From contig DXWV01000109.1 of assembly GCA_019416685.1 (NCBI GenBank), positions 1 to 64,000 on the forward strand: a stretch of DNA of 64,000 bases, read 5' to 3'. The stretch's first letter is position 1; each line of letters opens with the position of its first letter. This DNA is from Bacteroides sp. GTDB lineage: Bacteria; Bacteroidota; Bacteroidia; Bacteroidales; Bacteroidaceae. Positions 24,266 to 33,407 of this stretch are shown in pieces. The notes beneath the pieces were generated by a model. It did not search any database. It was not told where the DNA came from and was given only the letters and a program-made list of their open reading frames with translations. Position numbers and translations under genes: made by a program.

Positions 24266-26911
24266 TTAGAATTGGATTTTATAACTAAGATTGAGTAACA
24301 TATTACTAACCTTTATTTTTTCGACTTTATTCTTTTGCTCGTTATATTGATATCCATGTTGCCCTGTATATCCGCTAACATTTAGCAATTGAAGTCCGAA
24401 TTCATGTGAAAAGTGTCTTTTGTTGAGTTTGTAACTCATACCTAAATCGGCAGTAAAAGCAGGTGAGAACTGTTTACTAAAGGCCTGTGTCTCATCATAG
24501 ATAATATCTTTACTATCCATTGATGCAGCTTCATCAATGGGGGTATAACGATCTCCTCCCTGGTAAGAAATACGGAGATTGGCATTAAAAATATGTTGGC
24601 GGTGCTTTCCCCATATCCATTCTTTACCACCTAAAGCATTGAACAGGTACTTCCGATCGAGTCTCGTATTACGCCAGATCTTATCTCCGCCGCAATATTC
24701 CGACTTGAATACCGAGCCAGTAAGCATATAATAATACCCTTGGGTCAGATAGCGTTCCAATGTAATATCCACTCCATAATTTCGCCCTTTACCCTGGTTT
24801 ACCAAAGGACGGTCCAGATAATAGAAATCATGATTAATGATGGAGAATGAAGTACCCGGCTCCACAGGGATGTTATACAGAGACTGATAATAAGGTTCTA
24901 TCTTCAGATGAGTATTTTTAGAAATGCCAAGATCATAGGTTAATACGAAATGATGCGCTTTGGCGAAATTCAGATTCTTATTTATCTCCCGATCACCGGT
25001 CTGTGGAGTTTTTATGTAATAATAATCTAACTTTTCACGCCTGCTATGCATGCCATAAGCTATTGCTAATGACTGGAACGGTAAAAAATCCCATTTTAAA
25101 GCGAGCCGGGGTTCTATAGTCCAATGGTCGTTAAGTGTAAAAAACTGGGTAGTCACCCCTAAATTGGCAGTCAGCATATCCGTTAGTTTAATGACAGAAT
25201 TACTATATGCCGACACTACAACAGCATGTCCGTCTCCCTTAGCAATCTCCTGCATAGGTTTGTTCAATCCAAAATTCGGCGACAGGTTAAAATCCAGGTC
25301 ATATAACAACCCGGTAAGAGTAACGCCCGAACGGTTGGTATGCCGCGAGCTGTATTTCTTGTTGAAGTACGAACTCAGTACAATGTCCAGATTCGTACTT
25401 TTCATATCCACCACAGGCAAATAAAATAAGGGATTTTCAGAAACAACCTGCTTTAATTCAGGATGATTATCTGAATAAGTAGCAGCAAGCGAGGTCTTAA
25501 AATAGGCATTGTCCTTCAGACTATACCTATGAGTAATTCCACCTGCTATCTTTGTCATTGATGTCTCTGAGCGTTGTCTGTCACTATACGTCTCCCATTT
25601 ATTACGCTCTAAAGGATCACTTTTTATTCCATCCAGAAGCCCTATTCCCCATATGGCAAATGTTCCGGCTTTGCGTGTCGGCAGATTAATCTTAAATGTA
25701 AGGTCCTGATAGGTAATCCCCGTATTGTCAGTAAAAGCTTCCATCAGGCCGGTTGTTGAGTAACGATAATTAAAGATATAAGAACTTCCGTTTTTCTTAC
25801 TTATTGGTCCCTCGGAAGCAACATCCAGCCCTAATAGCCCAATCTGGATAGCATGCTCATACTTTTCATCGTTCCCATTTCGGATAGACAAATCAAATAC
25901 TCCCGAAAGTGCATTACTGTATTCTGCAGGAAAAGCTCCGTTAAAGAAATCAGAATTTCCCATTACCTGGCTACTCAATCCGGAAAACAAACCACCACCC
26001 ACACCTATCATGTCCGAGAAGTGAGTGGGGTTCGGAATTTCTACACCTTCGAGTTTCCATTGCAAAAACTGGGGAGAGTTACCTCGTATTGCTATGGCAT
26101 TTGTTCCGGGACTTCCGGCTACACCGGCAAAAGAAGTAGCAAGACGAGCCGGATCATCCAAGCCACCGGCATAACGATTGGCTTCCTCTACACTGATCAT
26201 ACGCCCACCAGTCAGCGCCATAGGATTCAAAGGATGTTCCTTATTTATATTTGCCCGTACAATTACTTCATCCAATTTTTGTGCACCTTCAATCAAAGCA
26301 ACCTCATAATAAACTTCTTTGGCAGAAGTAAGCAATATCTCCTTAATAATTGCAGATTCATAACCAAGACACGTCACTTGCAGATCGTATCTTCCCACCG
26401 GGACATCTGCGAAACGAAATCTTCCCAGACTATCGGTTGATCCTCCTTTTTGGGGAATTGTATTCAACAAAGCTATATTTGCAAAGGTAACAGGTAAACC
26501 GGATGCAGCATCTCTGACCACACCTCTTATTGTCTGTTTCGGAGAACCGACTGGAGTTGTATCCGGTGAAGATTTGGAGGCTTCACGGACGACTATAATG
26601 TGTAAAGTGTTAATTTTGTAGGTAAACCCGGTATCTTTAAGGATAAAAGTAAGCGCCTCTTTCAAACTTACGTTTTTTACATTGACAGTTATTTTCCTTT
26701 GTGCGTCAAATTGAGTTATATTGTAAGCTACCGTATAATTACTTTGTGCTTCTATCTGTTCAAAAGCCTGTTTTATTGTAATATTCTGTCCCGAAATTGA
26801 AATCTTTGCAGCTTGCGCCATCGATGTAACGGAGACAAAAGTTGCAACTATCAGCCAGATAATTTTAGGGATCGTGTTATTTTTCTTATTTTTGGGTTTT
26901 AAGAAATGCAT
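24266..26911 (-). CDS. TonB-dependent outer-membrane receptor with STN signalling domain
   Basis: An 881-residue FecA-type receptor. It has a signal peptide (about 1-34, ending SMAQA), an STN domain (about 38-108) that signals to the FecR anti-sigma factor, a carboxypeptidase-regulatory-like beta domain (about 125-212), a plug (about 225-340) and a 22-strand barrel ending in aromatic F. No SusD-like gene is adjacent, so a polysaccharide system is unlikely. Iron chelate, cobamide or another small ligand is possible. It is the last gene of the sigma/FecR operon; a stem-loop separates it from fecR, which could allow different expression levels. Confidence 0.9.
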   Translation of the reverse strand: MHFLKPKNKKNNTIPKIIWLIVATFVSVTSMAQAAKISISGQNITIKQAFEQIEAQSNYTVAYNITQFDAQRKITVNVKNVSLKEALTFILKDTGFTYKINTLHIIVVREASKSSPDTTPVGSPKQTIRGVVRDAASGLPVTFANIALLNTIPQKGGSTDSLGRFRFADVPVGRYDLQVTCLGYESAIIKEILLTSAKEVYYEVALIEGAQKLDEVIVRANINKEHPLNPMALTGGRMISVEEANRYAGGLDDPARLATSFAGVAGSPGTNAIAIRGNSPQFLQWKLEGVEIPNPTHFSDMIGVGGGLFSGLSSQVMGNSDFFNGAFPAEYSNALSGVFDLSIRNGNDEKYEHAIQIGLLGLDVASEGPISKKNGSSYIFNYRYSTTGLMEAFTDNTGITYQDLTFKINLPTRKAGTFAIWGIGLLDGIKSDPLERNKWETYSDRQRSETSMTKIAGGITHRYSLKDNAYFKTSLAATYSDNHPELKQVVSENPLFYLPVVDMKSTNLDIVLSSYFNKKYSSRHTNRSGVTLTGLLYDLDFNLSPNFGLNKPMQEIAKGDGHAVVVSAYSNSVIKLTDMLTANLGVTTQFFTLNDHWTIEPRLALKWDFLPFQSLAIAYGMHSRREKLDYYYIKTPQTGDREINKNLNFAKAHHFVLTYDLGISKNTHLKIEPYYQSLYNIPVEPGTSFSIINHDFYYLDRPLVNQGKGRNYGVDITLERYLTQGYYYMLTGSVFKSEYCGGDKIWRNTRLDRKYLFNALGGKEWIWGKHRQHIFNANLRISYQGGDRYTPIDEAASMDSKDIIYDETQAFSKQFSPAFTADLGMSYKLNKRHFSHEFGLQLLNVSGYTGQHGYQYNEQKNKVEKIKVSNMLLNLSYKIQF

Positions 26912-26981
26912 ATCTATTTTTTATTATAGAAAAGTTAAGTACTATTTTAATTTTACGAAATGGAATATATCTGACTTTTCA

Positions 26982-27017
26982 GAACCGGGAAGTGGCTTCG
27001 AAACAGCTTTCCGGTTC
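26982..27017. promoter_or_regulatory. Stem-loop between fecR and the TonB receptor gene
   Basis: GAACCGGGAAG pairs with CTTTCCGGTTC (11 bp with one wobble) around a 14-nt loop. A T7 run follows on the plus strand only. For the minus-strand operon it is an intercistronic hairpin, possibly a processing or stabilising site upstream of the receptor. Confidence 0.5.
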
Positions 27018-27025
27018 CTTTTTTT

Positions 27026-28018
27026 CTATCTGCTTCCCTCCTTTTTTATTAGTGTTATCTCATTGTTTCGTATCTCGTATTCAAATCCACCTACAACATC
27101 TTGCAGAACATTCAATATTTGCTTTATATCCTCATTATTCATAAATTTAACAGAATAAGGGCCGTTCTCAAACAGCTTCTTATCATAATGAATAATCACA
27201 TTATACCGGCGTTCAAGTGTATTTATTATATCGTTAAAGGTAGACTCTTGAAAAATAAGCTTTCCCTCCTTCCAACTGATACTTCCGGTTGGAATAGTAT
27301 TTATCAATACCAATTCATCTATTTTGTTGTAAACAATCTGTTGATTGGGTTTCAATACATAGTGGCTGTCTGTCTGCCCCGTTCTCACATCTACCTGTAT
27401 TTTTCCGCTATTCAGGGTAGCCGTACTTCTATCATCAGTGGGATAAACACAAATATTAAACTTAGTACCAAGAACCTTCACTGACAGATGATTGGTTTTC
27501 ACTACAAACGGTTTTACGGCATCAGGAGTCACCGAGAAATAGGCCTCACCTACTAACTCTACAGTACGTATTGTATCACTAAATGCGGAAGGATAAATGA
27601 TTTTACTACACGAGTTTAACTGAACAACCGTCCCATCGGGCAGCGTGCATTGCTTTTGTTCACTATTTAAAGTGGTTACCTCTATCATTCGTACCTCCCT
27701 GTTGATATACAGATATCCGCCTAACAATAAAAGTACCGGAATAACTACTGCTGCATAACGCAACCATTTGAAAGATAAAACAGAACGTTTCTTTACAGCA
27801 TCTTTCATTCCAATCGTTGATTTTACTTTTTCAAGTGACGCGTAAAGAGACTTATCCGGCTGAATCTGTAATTCATTCCAGATAGCATACAATGAACAAT
27901 CTTTCTCCATTGTCCATTTATCGTCAACAATCCACTTTTGTACTTCATCTACTGTTTTCGGTGGATAAGAATGGGTGAAAAACTGAGCAATAACTCGTGA
28001 TATATAATCAGGTTTCAT
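27026..28018 (-). CDS. FecR-family anti-sigma factor / signal transducer
   Basis: A 330-residue protein: cytoplasmic N-terminus (1-90), one membrane helix YAAVVIPVLLLLGGYLYI (about 89-106), then a periplasmic FecR domain (about 115-215, with LPDGTVVQLNSCSKIIYP and VELVGEAYFSV) and a C-terminal STN-like DUF4974 region (FQESTFNDIINTLERRYNV). In this family the N-terminus holds the ECF sigma factor and the C-terminus contacts the STN domain of the receptor. It starts four bases after the stop of the small outer-membrane protein gene. Confidence 0.92.
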   Translation of the reverse strand: MKPDYISRVIAQFFTHSYPPKTVDEVQKWIVDDKWTMEKDCSLYAIWNELQIQPDKSLYASLEKVKSTIGMKDAVKKRSVLSFKWLRYAAVVIPVLLLLGGYLYINREVRMIEVTTLNSEQKQCTLPDGTVVQLNSCSKIIYPSAFSDTIRTVELVGEAYFSVTPDAVKPFVVKTNHLSVKVLGTKFNICVYPTDDRSTATLNSGKIQVDVRTGQTDSHYVLKPNQQIVYNKIDELVLINTIPTGSISWKEGKLIFQESTFNDIINTLERRYNVIIHYDKKLFENGPYSVKFMNNEDIKQILNVLQDVVGGFEYEIRNNEITLIKKEGSR

Positions 28019-28022
28019 AAAC

Positions 28023-28745
28023 TTAAAAATTTATTTTCACATTACCACTTGATTCACTATTCCACTTTTCTTTGTATGGGTCATATTGATACCGCGTAGT
28101 TACTCCAATCTGCGAATTGTTTCCCATCTTCATTGTAGCCGCCGCACCCGCTTCTGTCTTAGGCAACAACCGATACGAAGAGCGGGATGTATCATTAAGC
28201 ACATCAGTTAAGTATTGCCCCCAAATATCAAAGTTTACTCTATTATTTAACTGATAATGAAACAGAACCCTTGTACCGGAACGCCCCAAAGAATGTATTC
28301 CGATAGATTGCTTCAAGGTAAGCAATCCAGCCATTATAGAAAGCTTGCTATTTATATTTAATCCCACTGCACCAAAAGCCGAAATATAGCCTCCCAAATT
28401 CTGATAAGTATATTTTTCACCTTCTAAAAATATAAATGCATATTTGGAAATAGCAAAAATATCGTTTCTGCTGTAGTCAGAAAAGAAGGAAAATATATTC
28501 GGCCTCATTTGGACCGGCAGAGGATAGTATCCGGAATAATCACTGACCGAATCCATAAGAGAACTCTCACTTACAGAATATTCCGCACCAATTTTGATCT
28601 GTTCTTTGGAGGGAATAAGTAACCCGGAACTTTCAGGGCCCTTATCATAAGTATTTACCTCTGTGAGAGTATGTTCGGATTGAGCCTGTAAAGGCAGTGC
28701 CGGCAATAGTAATCCGAGAATGAAAAGTGCTTCTTTTAACTGCAT
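28023..28745 (-). CDS. Secreted/outer-membrane beta-rich protein interposed between sigma and FecR
   Basis: 240 residues from the ATG that starts a good signal peptide (MQLKEALFILGLLLPALPLQAQ); an earlier ATG would add about nine residues ahead of it. The mature part is rich in alternating aromatic/polar strands (VGLNINSKLSIMAGLLTL, VLFHYQLNNRVNFDIWGQYL) and ends in INF, as in outer-membrane barrels of 8-10 strands. I do not recognise a family. The position between an ECF sigma gene and its anti-sigma gene is unusual and suggests a dedicated accessory of this signalling system. Confidence 0.6.
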   Translation of the reverse strand: MQLKEALFILGLLLPALPLQAQSEHTLTEVNTYDKGPESSGLLIPSKEQIKIGAEYSVSESSLMDSVSDYSGYYPLPVQMRPNIFSFFSDYSRNDIFAISKYAFIFLEGEKYTYQNLGGYISAFGAVGLNINSKLSIMAGLLTLKQSIGIHSLGRSGTRVLFHYQLNNRVNFDIWGQYLTDVLNDTSRSSYRLLPKTEAGAAATMKMGNNSQIGVTTRYQYDPYKEKWNSESSGNVKINF

Positions 28746-28846
28746 GGCTATGTTTTTTATCAAATACTCCATAACCAACTTTGGCTATGTTCTATACTAT
28801 AGATACAACTCTATCATCAACCACTCCCGACCTAAAACAATTTTTT

Positions 28847-29386
28847 TCAGATAAATAATAAAAGGAAAGCAGATATTACCCTTCTTATTTCCTGCAAAGC
28901 CAAACTAAGCTGGTTCTCCACAGTCTTTTTTGATAGTCCCAATTTACCGGCTATTTCATCATTAGAAATACCTTCGTTCCTACTCATACGATAGATTTTA
29001 CCACGCTGGGAGGGCATTCTGCACACAGTCATTTCTACCAGTAAGCTGATCTCTTTAGCAAAAAGAATTTCATCAGAACAGTCCGTCTCTTCCAAATGAT
29101 TACAGTTTTCAAGAAAGGCCTCTTCAACGAATTTATGTTTGATATAATTAAATGCAGTATTCCGGGCAATAGTATATATATAAGCATTAAACGGTTTCTG
29201 TGGATTTATAGACTGACGGTTTATCCATAACTTCACAAAAATATCCTGCGCCAGTTCTTCCGCATCACTTTCTGATTTTAAAAGTCCGTTTAGAAAATAC
29301 TTAACTTTCCCAAAATAGGCAATAAATACATCTTCAAAAGCTTTATGATCGCCATTCTGTAATGCTTCAACAATTTCAATTTCCAT
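28847..29386 (-). CDS. ECF sigma factor (FecI-like)
   Basis: A 179-residue sigma-70 family protein with region 2 (DAEELAQDIFVKLWINRQS, with PFNAYIYTIARNTAFNYIKHK) and region 4 (GKIYRMSRNEGISNDEIAGK, then LGLSKKTVENQLSLALQEIR). This is the standard Bacteroidetes ECF type paired with FecR. It should direct transcription of the downstream operon when the receptor is occupied. It is the first gene of the cluster; its own promoter is upstream of 29386 and not obvious. Confidence 0.92.
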   Translation of the reverse strand: MEIEIVEALQNGDHKAFEDVFIAYFGKVKYFLNGLLKSESDAEELAQDIFVKLWINRQSINPQKPFNAYIYTIARNTAFNYIKHKFVEEAFLENCNHLEETDCSDEILFAKEISLLVEMTVCRMPSQRGKIYRMSRNEGISNDEIAGKLGLSKKTVENQLSLALQEIRRVISAFLLLFI

Positions 29387-29502
29387 ATATCTGATATTTG
29401 CGATGAAAAGGTGATGACTTCTTTCTGTATTAATACAACCAGATATCTGTTTTCTCCCGGACTATTCAGACTTTTTATTTTATTCAATGATAGCGTCCCC
29501 CT

Positions 29503-29546
29503 ATTGGCACATTGATACATTATAACATTGGCACATTATTAAATCA
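29503..29546 (-). repeat. 8-nt periodic tract at the 3' end of the EamA gene
   Basis: Read on the minus strand, the EamA stop codon TGA is followed by TTTAAT and then the octamers AATGTGCC, AATGTTAT, AATGTATC, AATGTGCC, AAT. The eight-base period is exact across four units. The tract begins at the stop codon, as do the heptad tracts elsewhere in this window. Confidence 0.7.
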
Positions 29547-30425
29547 TCTCTCAGCCAGATACACTCCGCTAAGAATAAAAGCACACCCAATCAATGCTAT
29601 TAAAGTAATCCGTTCGTCTATTACAACGGCAGAAGTAATCAGTGTGACCAATGGCACAACGTAAATATAATTGGCAGCACATACCACCCCCAAACGTTTC
29701 ACAGCCAATGTCCACATTATATAGCAAAGCATGGAAGCAATGACTCCCAGAAACAATAAATTCGCAATCACCAACGGTTGAAACAGGATAGTGGTATCTG
29801 TCTGCAAAGGATAAAAGAAGAAAAAGGGAAGCAATGTCAATATACCATAAAAGAATACTTTACGCGTAATAAAAAGAGTAGAGTAATTAGAATTCATACG
29901 CTTCAACAGTAAACAATAGATGGCCCACATCAAAGCAGCAACCAAAGTCAGAATATCTCCCAACGGACTGATGCGAAGAATAAAACTACCATTGAATACT
30001 ACTAAAGCCACACCGGCCAATGCCATCAAAGAACCAATAATCAGCTTCGGTTTCAATCTTTCGCCTTTATAAAAAAAGAAGGAGAGAAAAGCTGCTAATA
30101 TCGGAGCAGTACATATGATAAGCGATACATTGGATGCTAATGTCATGCCAAGAGCGGTATTCTCGGCAATGAAATAAAGCGAACCGCCCGTAAGTCCGAG
30201 GAGGACAAAAATACTTTCGTCCCTCCATGATTTAGCCCACAAAATACGGGGCGAAAAGAACCAGATACAAATGTAAGCCATGATGAAACGGTAGAACAGA
30301 ATATCAGTGGCAGAAAGACCGTGCCCAATCAAAACTTTAGTTGAAACGAAGGTAGTCCCCCAGATAGCAACTGTTACTGCTGCCATAAGATGAAACCAGA
30401 CGGAGGGTTTAATTGTTGTATTCAT
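29544..30425 (-). CDS. EamA/DMT-family transporter
   Basis: A 293-residue inner-membrane protein with about ten predicted helices in two EamA repeats (about 10-140 and 155-290), beginning HLMAAVTVAIWGTTFVSTK as is typical for drug/metabolite exporters of the RhaT/YdcZ superfamily. The substrate cannot be predicted. It is divergent from the MATE exporter, with their -7 elements only 24 bp apart. Confidence 0.9.
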   Translation of the reverse strand: MNTTIKPSVWFHLMAAVTVAIWGTTFVSTKVLIGHGLSATDILFYRFIMAYICIWFFSPRILWAKSWRDESIFVLLGLTGGSLYFIAENTALGMTLASNVSLIICTAPILAAFLSFFFYKGERLKPKLIIGSLMALAGVALVVFNGSFILRISPLGDILTLVAALMWAIYCLLLKRMNSNYSTLFITRKVFFYGILTLLPFFFFYPLQTDTTILFQPLVIANLLFLGVIASMLCYIMWTLAVKRLGVVCAANYIYVVPLVTLITSAVVIDERITLIALIGCAFILSGVYLAER

Positions 30426-30454
30426 GCTTTATGCTTAGAAGAAAAAAATCGCAG

Positions 30455-30462
30455 CAAAGATA
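30455..30462 (-). promoter_or_regulatory. -7 element of the EamA gene
   Basis: CAAAGATA on the plus strand is TATCTTTG on the minus strand, matching TAnnTTTG, about 30 bases before the ATG. Confidence 0.6.
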
Positions 30463-30486
30463 GGTATATCCGAGCATAGTTTTTTA

Positions 30487-30494
30487 TATCTTTG
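30487..30494 (+). promoter_or_regulatory. -7 element of the MATE gene
   Basis: TATCTTTG, a full TAnnTTTG match, 37 bases before the ATG at 30531. It overlaps an earlier in-frame ATG (30492), which is why that start is rejected. Confidence 0.65.
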
Positions 30495-30530
30495 CGCCTC
30501 ATTTCGAAAAAACCAGCTAAAAAAATATCG

Positions 30531-31874
30531 ATGCAAGGAATAAAAAACTTAACCCAAGGTCCTATTAATCGCCAGTTGTTCAATCTGGCAATGCCCATTA
30601 TGGCAACCTCATTCATACAGATGGCATATAGCCTGACAGATATGGCATGGGTAGGACGTCTGGGTAGTGAAGCAGTAGCTACAATAGGCTCTGTGGGTAT
30701 CCTCACATGGATGTCCGGTTCCATCTCCTTATTAAACAAAGTAGGCTCCGAAGTTAGTGTAGGCCAATCCATAGGAGCACAAAATCAAAAAGATGCACAT
30801 CATTTTGCATCACATAATATTACAATTGCACTGATCATTTCTCTTTGTTGGGGCGGACTGCTCTTTCTTTTTGCCAGCCCGATAATCAGAATATACGAAC
30901 TGGCACCACATATCACAGATAATGCCATCTCCTACCTCCGGATTGTATCTACCGGATTACCTTTTGTCTTTCTTTCGGCTGCCTTCACAGGCATATATAA
31001 TGCAGCGGGCAGGAGTAAAGTACCCTTTTATATCAGCGGTACGGGATTAATAATGAATATCATACTTGATCCTCTCTTTATATTCGGTTTTGGACTCGGA
31101 ACAAATGGAGCTGCCTATGCCACCTGGTTATCACAAGCTACCGTATTTGGTATTTTTGTATATCAGCTACGCTACCGTGATGCGCTACTGGGCAGTTTCC
31201 CCTTCTTCACCCGATTAAAAAAGAAATATACACACCGCATTCTAAAGCTGGGACTACCGGTGGCTACACTCAACACCCTGTTTGCTTTTGTCAATATGTT
31301 CCTCTGCCGCACAGCTTCAACACATGGAGGTCATATCGGATTAATGACTTTCACTACCGGCGGACAAATCGAAGCTATAACCTGGAATACTTCACAGGGT
31401 TTTTCAACCGCACTAAGTGCTTTCATTGCACAAAACTACGCTGCGGGACGAACAGAGCGGGTTATACGAGCCTGGCATATGACCTTGTGGATGACAGGGG
31501 TGTTCGGAACGTTTTGCACATTGTTGTTTGTATTCTTTGGTAATGAGATATTTGCTATTTTTGTACCGGAGCAGGCCGCATATGAAGCAGGAGGGATATT
31601 TTTAAGAATAGACGGCTATTCGCAATTATTCATGATGCTGGAAATTACTATGCAAGGAGTATTTTACGGCATCGGACGTACAGTTCCACCAGCTATCATC
31701 AGCATTACATGCAACTATATGCGCATTCCTCTTGCCATTTTCTTTGTCCGCTTAGGAATGGGAGTAGAAGGTATCTGGTGGGCAGTATGTGTTACTACGG
31801 TAGCCAAAGGACTGATACTGCTGACATGGTTTGCAATTATACGTAAAAAAGTACTTTCGGTCAACAAAACATAA
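30531..31874 (+). CDS. MATE-family multidrug/toxin efflux transporter
   Basis: 447 residues from the chosen ATG. Twelve membrane helices in two MatE domains are visible; the N-terminus NLTQGPINRQLFNLAMPIM and the helix-1/2 region FIQMAYSLTDMAWVGRLG are typical of NorM/MepA-type exporters, which use Na+ or H+ gradients to expel cationic compounds. The -7 element just upstream fixes the start. It is divergently transcribed from the EamA transporter, and the two may answer to shared signals. Confidence 0.93.
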   Translation: MQGIKNLTQGPINRQLFNLAMPIMATSFIQMAYSLTDMAWVGRLGSEAVATIGSVGILTWMSGSISLLNKVGSEVSVGQSIGAQNQKDAHHFASHNITIALIISLCWGGLLFLFASPIIRIYELAPHITDNAISYLRIVSTGLPFVFLSAAFTGIYNAAGRSKVPFYISGTGLIMNIILDPLFIFGFGLGTNGAAYATWLSQATVFGIFVYQLRYRDALLGSFPFFTRLKKKYTHRILKLGLPVATLNTLFAFVNMFLCRTASTHGGHIGLMTFTTGGQIEAITWNTSQGFSTALSAFIAQNYAAGRTERVIRAWHMTLWMTGVFGTFCTLLFVFFGNEIFAIFVPEQAAYEAGGIFLRIDGYSQLFMMLEITMQGVFYGIGRTVPPAIISITCNYMRIPLAIFFVRLGMGVEGIWWAVCVTTVAKGLILLTWFAIIRKKVLSVNKT

Positions 31875-31926
31875 GAGATGATTGTTTTTGAGATAAAGGA
31901 ACGACAACGCAACTAAATATTTTCTT

Positions 31927-31934
31927 TATCTTTG
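31927..31934 (+). promoter_or_regulatory. -7 element of the OmpA-like lipoprotein gene
   Basis: TATCTTTG, 42 bases before the ATG, a full match to TAnnTTTG; no clear -33 box. Confidence 0.6.
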
Positions 31935-31976
31935 CACCGTTCTAAGATTTATCACTAATATTAATTTAATTGAAGT

Positions 31977-32651
31977 ATGAAAAAAATTAAGTTTATGGCC
32001 TTTTTCTTGAGTATGGCCTTAGTATTCGGAAGCTGTGGAACAATGAATAATACTGCCAAGGGTGGAATGGTTGGTGGTGGCTCAGGCGCTGCTCTGGGTG
32101 CAATCATCGGTGGAATTGCCGGAAAAGGTAAAGGTGCCGCCATTGGTGCTGCCATCGGAACAGCTGTTGGTGGTACCGCCGGTGTGCTGATTGGTCGTAA
32201 AATGGATAAAAAAGCAGAAGAAGCCGCACGCATTGAAGGTGCACAGGTAGAACAGATCACCGATAACAACGGATTGGCTGCTGTGAAAGTAACATTTGAT
32301 TCCGGTATTCTTTTTGGCTTCAACTCTTCTACATTGAGCAATGCTGCCAAACAATCACTGCGTGAATTTGCAGGTGTACTGAAAAGTGATCCCACTATAG
32401 ATATCGCTATTATCGGTCATACTGACAAAGTAGGTACACAGGAAGCTAACCAAAAGGTTTCTAACAATCGTGCTTATGCCGTAGAAAATTATCTTCAGTC
32501 ATGCGGTGTTCAGCCTTCTCAGTTTAAGACAGTAGAAGGAGTCGGTTATTCACAATATGACGAAGCACTGACTGCAGCTCAAAACCGTCGCGTGGAAGTT
32601 TACATGTATGCCAGTGAGCAGATGATTAAAAATGCAGAAGCCGGTAAGTAA
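31977..32651 (+). CDS. OmpA-family lipoprotein with glycine-zipper region
   Basis: 224 residues: a lipoprotein signal (MKKIKFMAFFLSMALVFGSC, cysteine 20), a glycine-zipper segment (about 30-80, GGGSGAALGAIIGGIAGKG and repeats) that may insert in the membrane, and an OmpA-like peptidoglycan-binding domain (about 100-215, with the signature IIGHTDKVGTQEANQKVSNN and QNRRVEVYM). It likely anchors the outer membrane to peptidoglycan. Its 3' end overlaps mtgA by 20 bases, so the two genes are translationally linked. Confidence 0.92.
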   Translation: MKKIKFMAFFLSMALVFGSCGTMNNTAKGGMVGGGSGAALGAIIGGIAGKGKGAAIGAAIGTAVGGTAGVLIGRKMDKKAEEAARIEGAQVEQITDNNGLAAVKVTFDSGILFGFNSSTLSNAAKQSLREFAGVLKSDPTIDIAIIGHTDKVGTQEANQKVSNNRAYAVENYLQSCGVQPSQFKTVEGVGYSQYDEALTAAQNRRVEVYMYASEQMIKNAEAGK

Positions 32652-33369
32652 AATACTTCGTTTTATACGCAATCTGCTGCTCTTTTTCTTCGTATCGACT
32701 TTGCTTGCAGTTATCATCTATCGGTTTTTTCCGGTATATGTTACTCCGTTAATGGTCATCCGAAGCGTGCAGCAGATAGCATCAGGAGATAAGCCCACGT
32801 GCAAACACACGTGGGTTTCTTTTGATAAAATCTCCACTCACCTGCCTATGGCAGTCATCGCTTCCGAAGACAACCGTTTTGCAGAGCACAACGGATTTGA
32901 CTTCAAAGAGATAGAAAAAGCAATCAAAGAAAATGAAAAACGAAAAAGAAAAAGAGGTGCGAGTACCATCAGCCAACAGACTGCAAAAAATGTATTTCTT
33001 TGGCCACAATCATCATGGGTACGAAAGGGATTAGAAGTCTATTTTACTTTTCTCATCGAAACATTTTGGTCAAAAGAACGAATCATGGAAGTATACCTCA
33101 ACTCCATCGAAATGGGTAAAGGCATATACGGGGCACAGGCCACTGCAAAATACAAATTTAACACTACAGCAGCCAAACTGACTAAAGAACAATGCGCCCT
33201 CATTGCTGCCACGCTTCCCAATCCGATACGTTTTGATTCGGCTCATCCGTCATCTTACATTCTGAAACGACAAAAACAGATATTGAGACTGATGAACCTG
33301 ATACCTAAATTCCCACCTATAGAAAAAGAGAAAAAAGTCTCTAAACCACAAAAGAAAAAGAAGCGATAA
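32632..33369 (+). CDS. mtgA: Monofunctional peptidoglycan glycosyltransferase (GT51)
   Basis: 245 residues with an N-terminal membrane anchor (about 10-33) and a GT51 transglycosylase domain. Motifs seen are AVIASEDNRFAEHNGFD (first catalytic Glu), GASTISQQTAKNVFLW, KERIMEVYLNSIEMGKGIYG (second Glu) and AALIAATLPNP-like LIAATLPNPIRF. It polymerises lipid II glycan strands at the outer face of the inner membrane. It overlaps the upstream OmpA-like gene, giving a two-gene cell-envelope unit. The C-terminus is a lysine-rich tail. Confidence 0.93.
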   Translation: MQKPVSKILRFIRNLLLFFFVSTLLAVIIYRFFPVYVTPLMVIRSVQQIASGDKPTCKHTWVSFDKISTHLPMAVIASEDNRFAEHNGFDFKEIEKAIKENEKRKRKRGASTISQQTAKNVFLWPQSSWVRKGLEVYFTFLIETFWSKERIMEVYLNSIEMGKGIYGAQATAKYKFNTTAAKLTKEQCALIAATLPNPIRFDSAHPSSYILKRQKQILRLMNLIPKFPPIEKEKKVSKPQKKKKR

Positions 33370-33407
33370 CCTCTTAATCAGTATTCAACTATAAAATTAT
33401 AACTCTT

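Noticed and set aside
30492..30530. Earlier start of the MATE transporter
   Set aside because: The ATG overlaps the -7 promoter element, so it should not be in the transcript.
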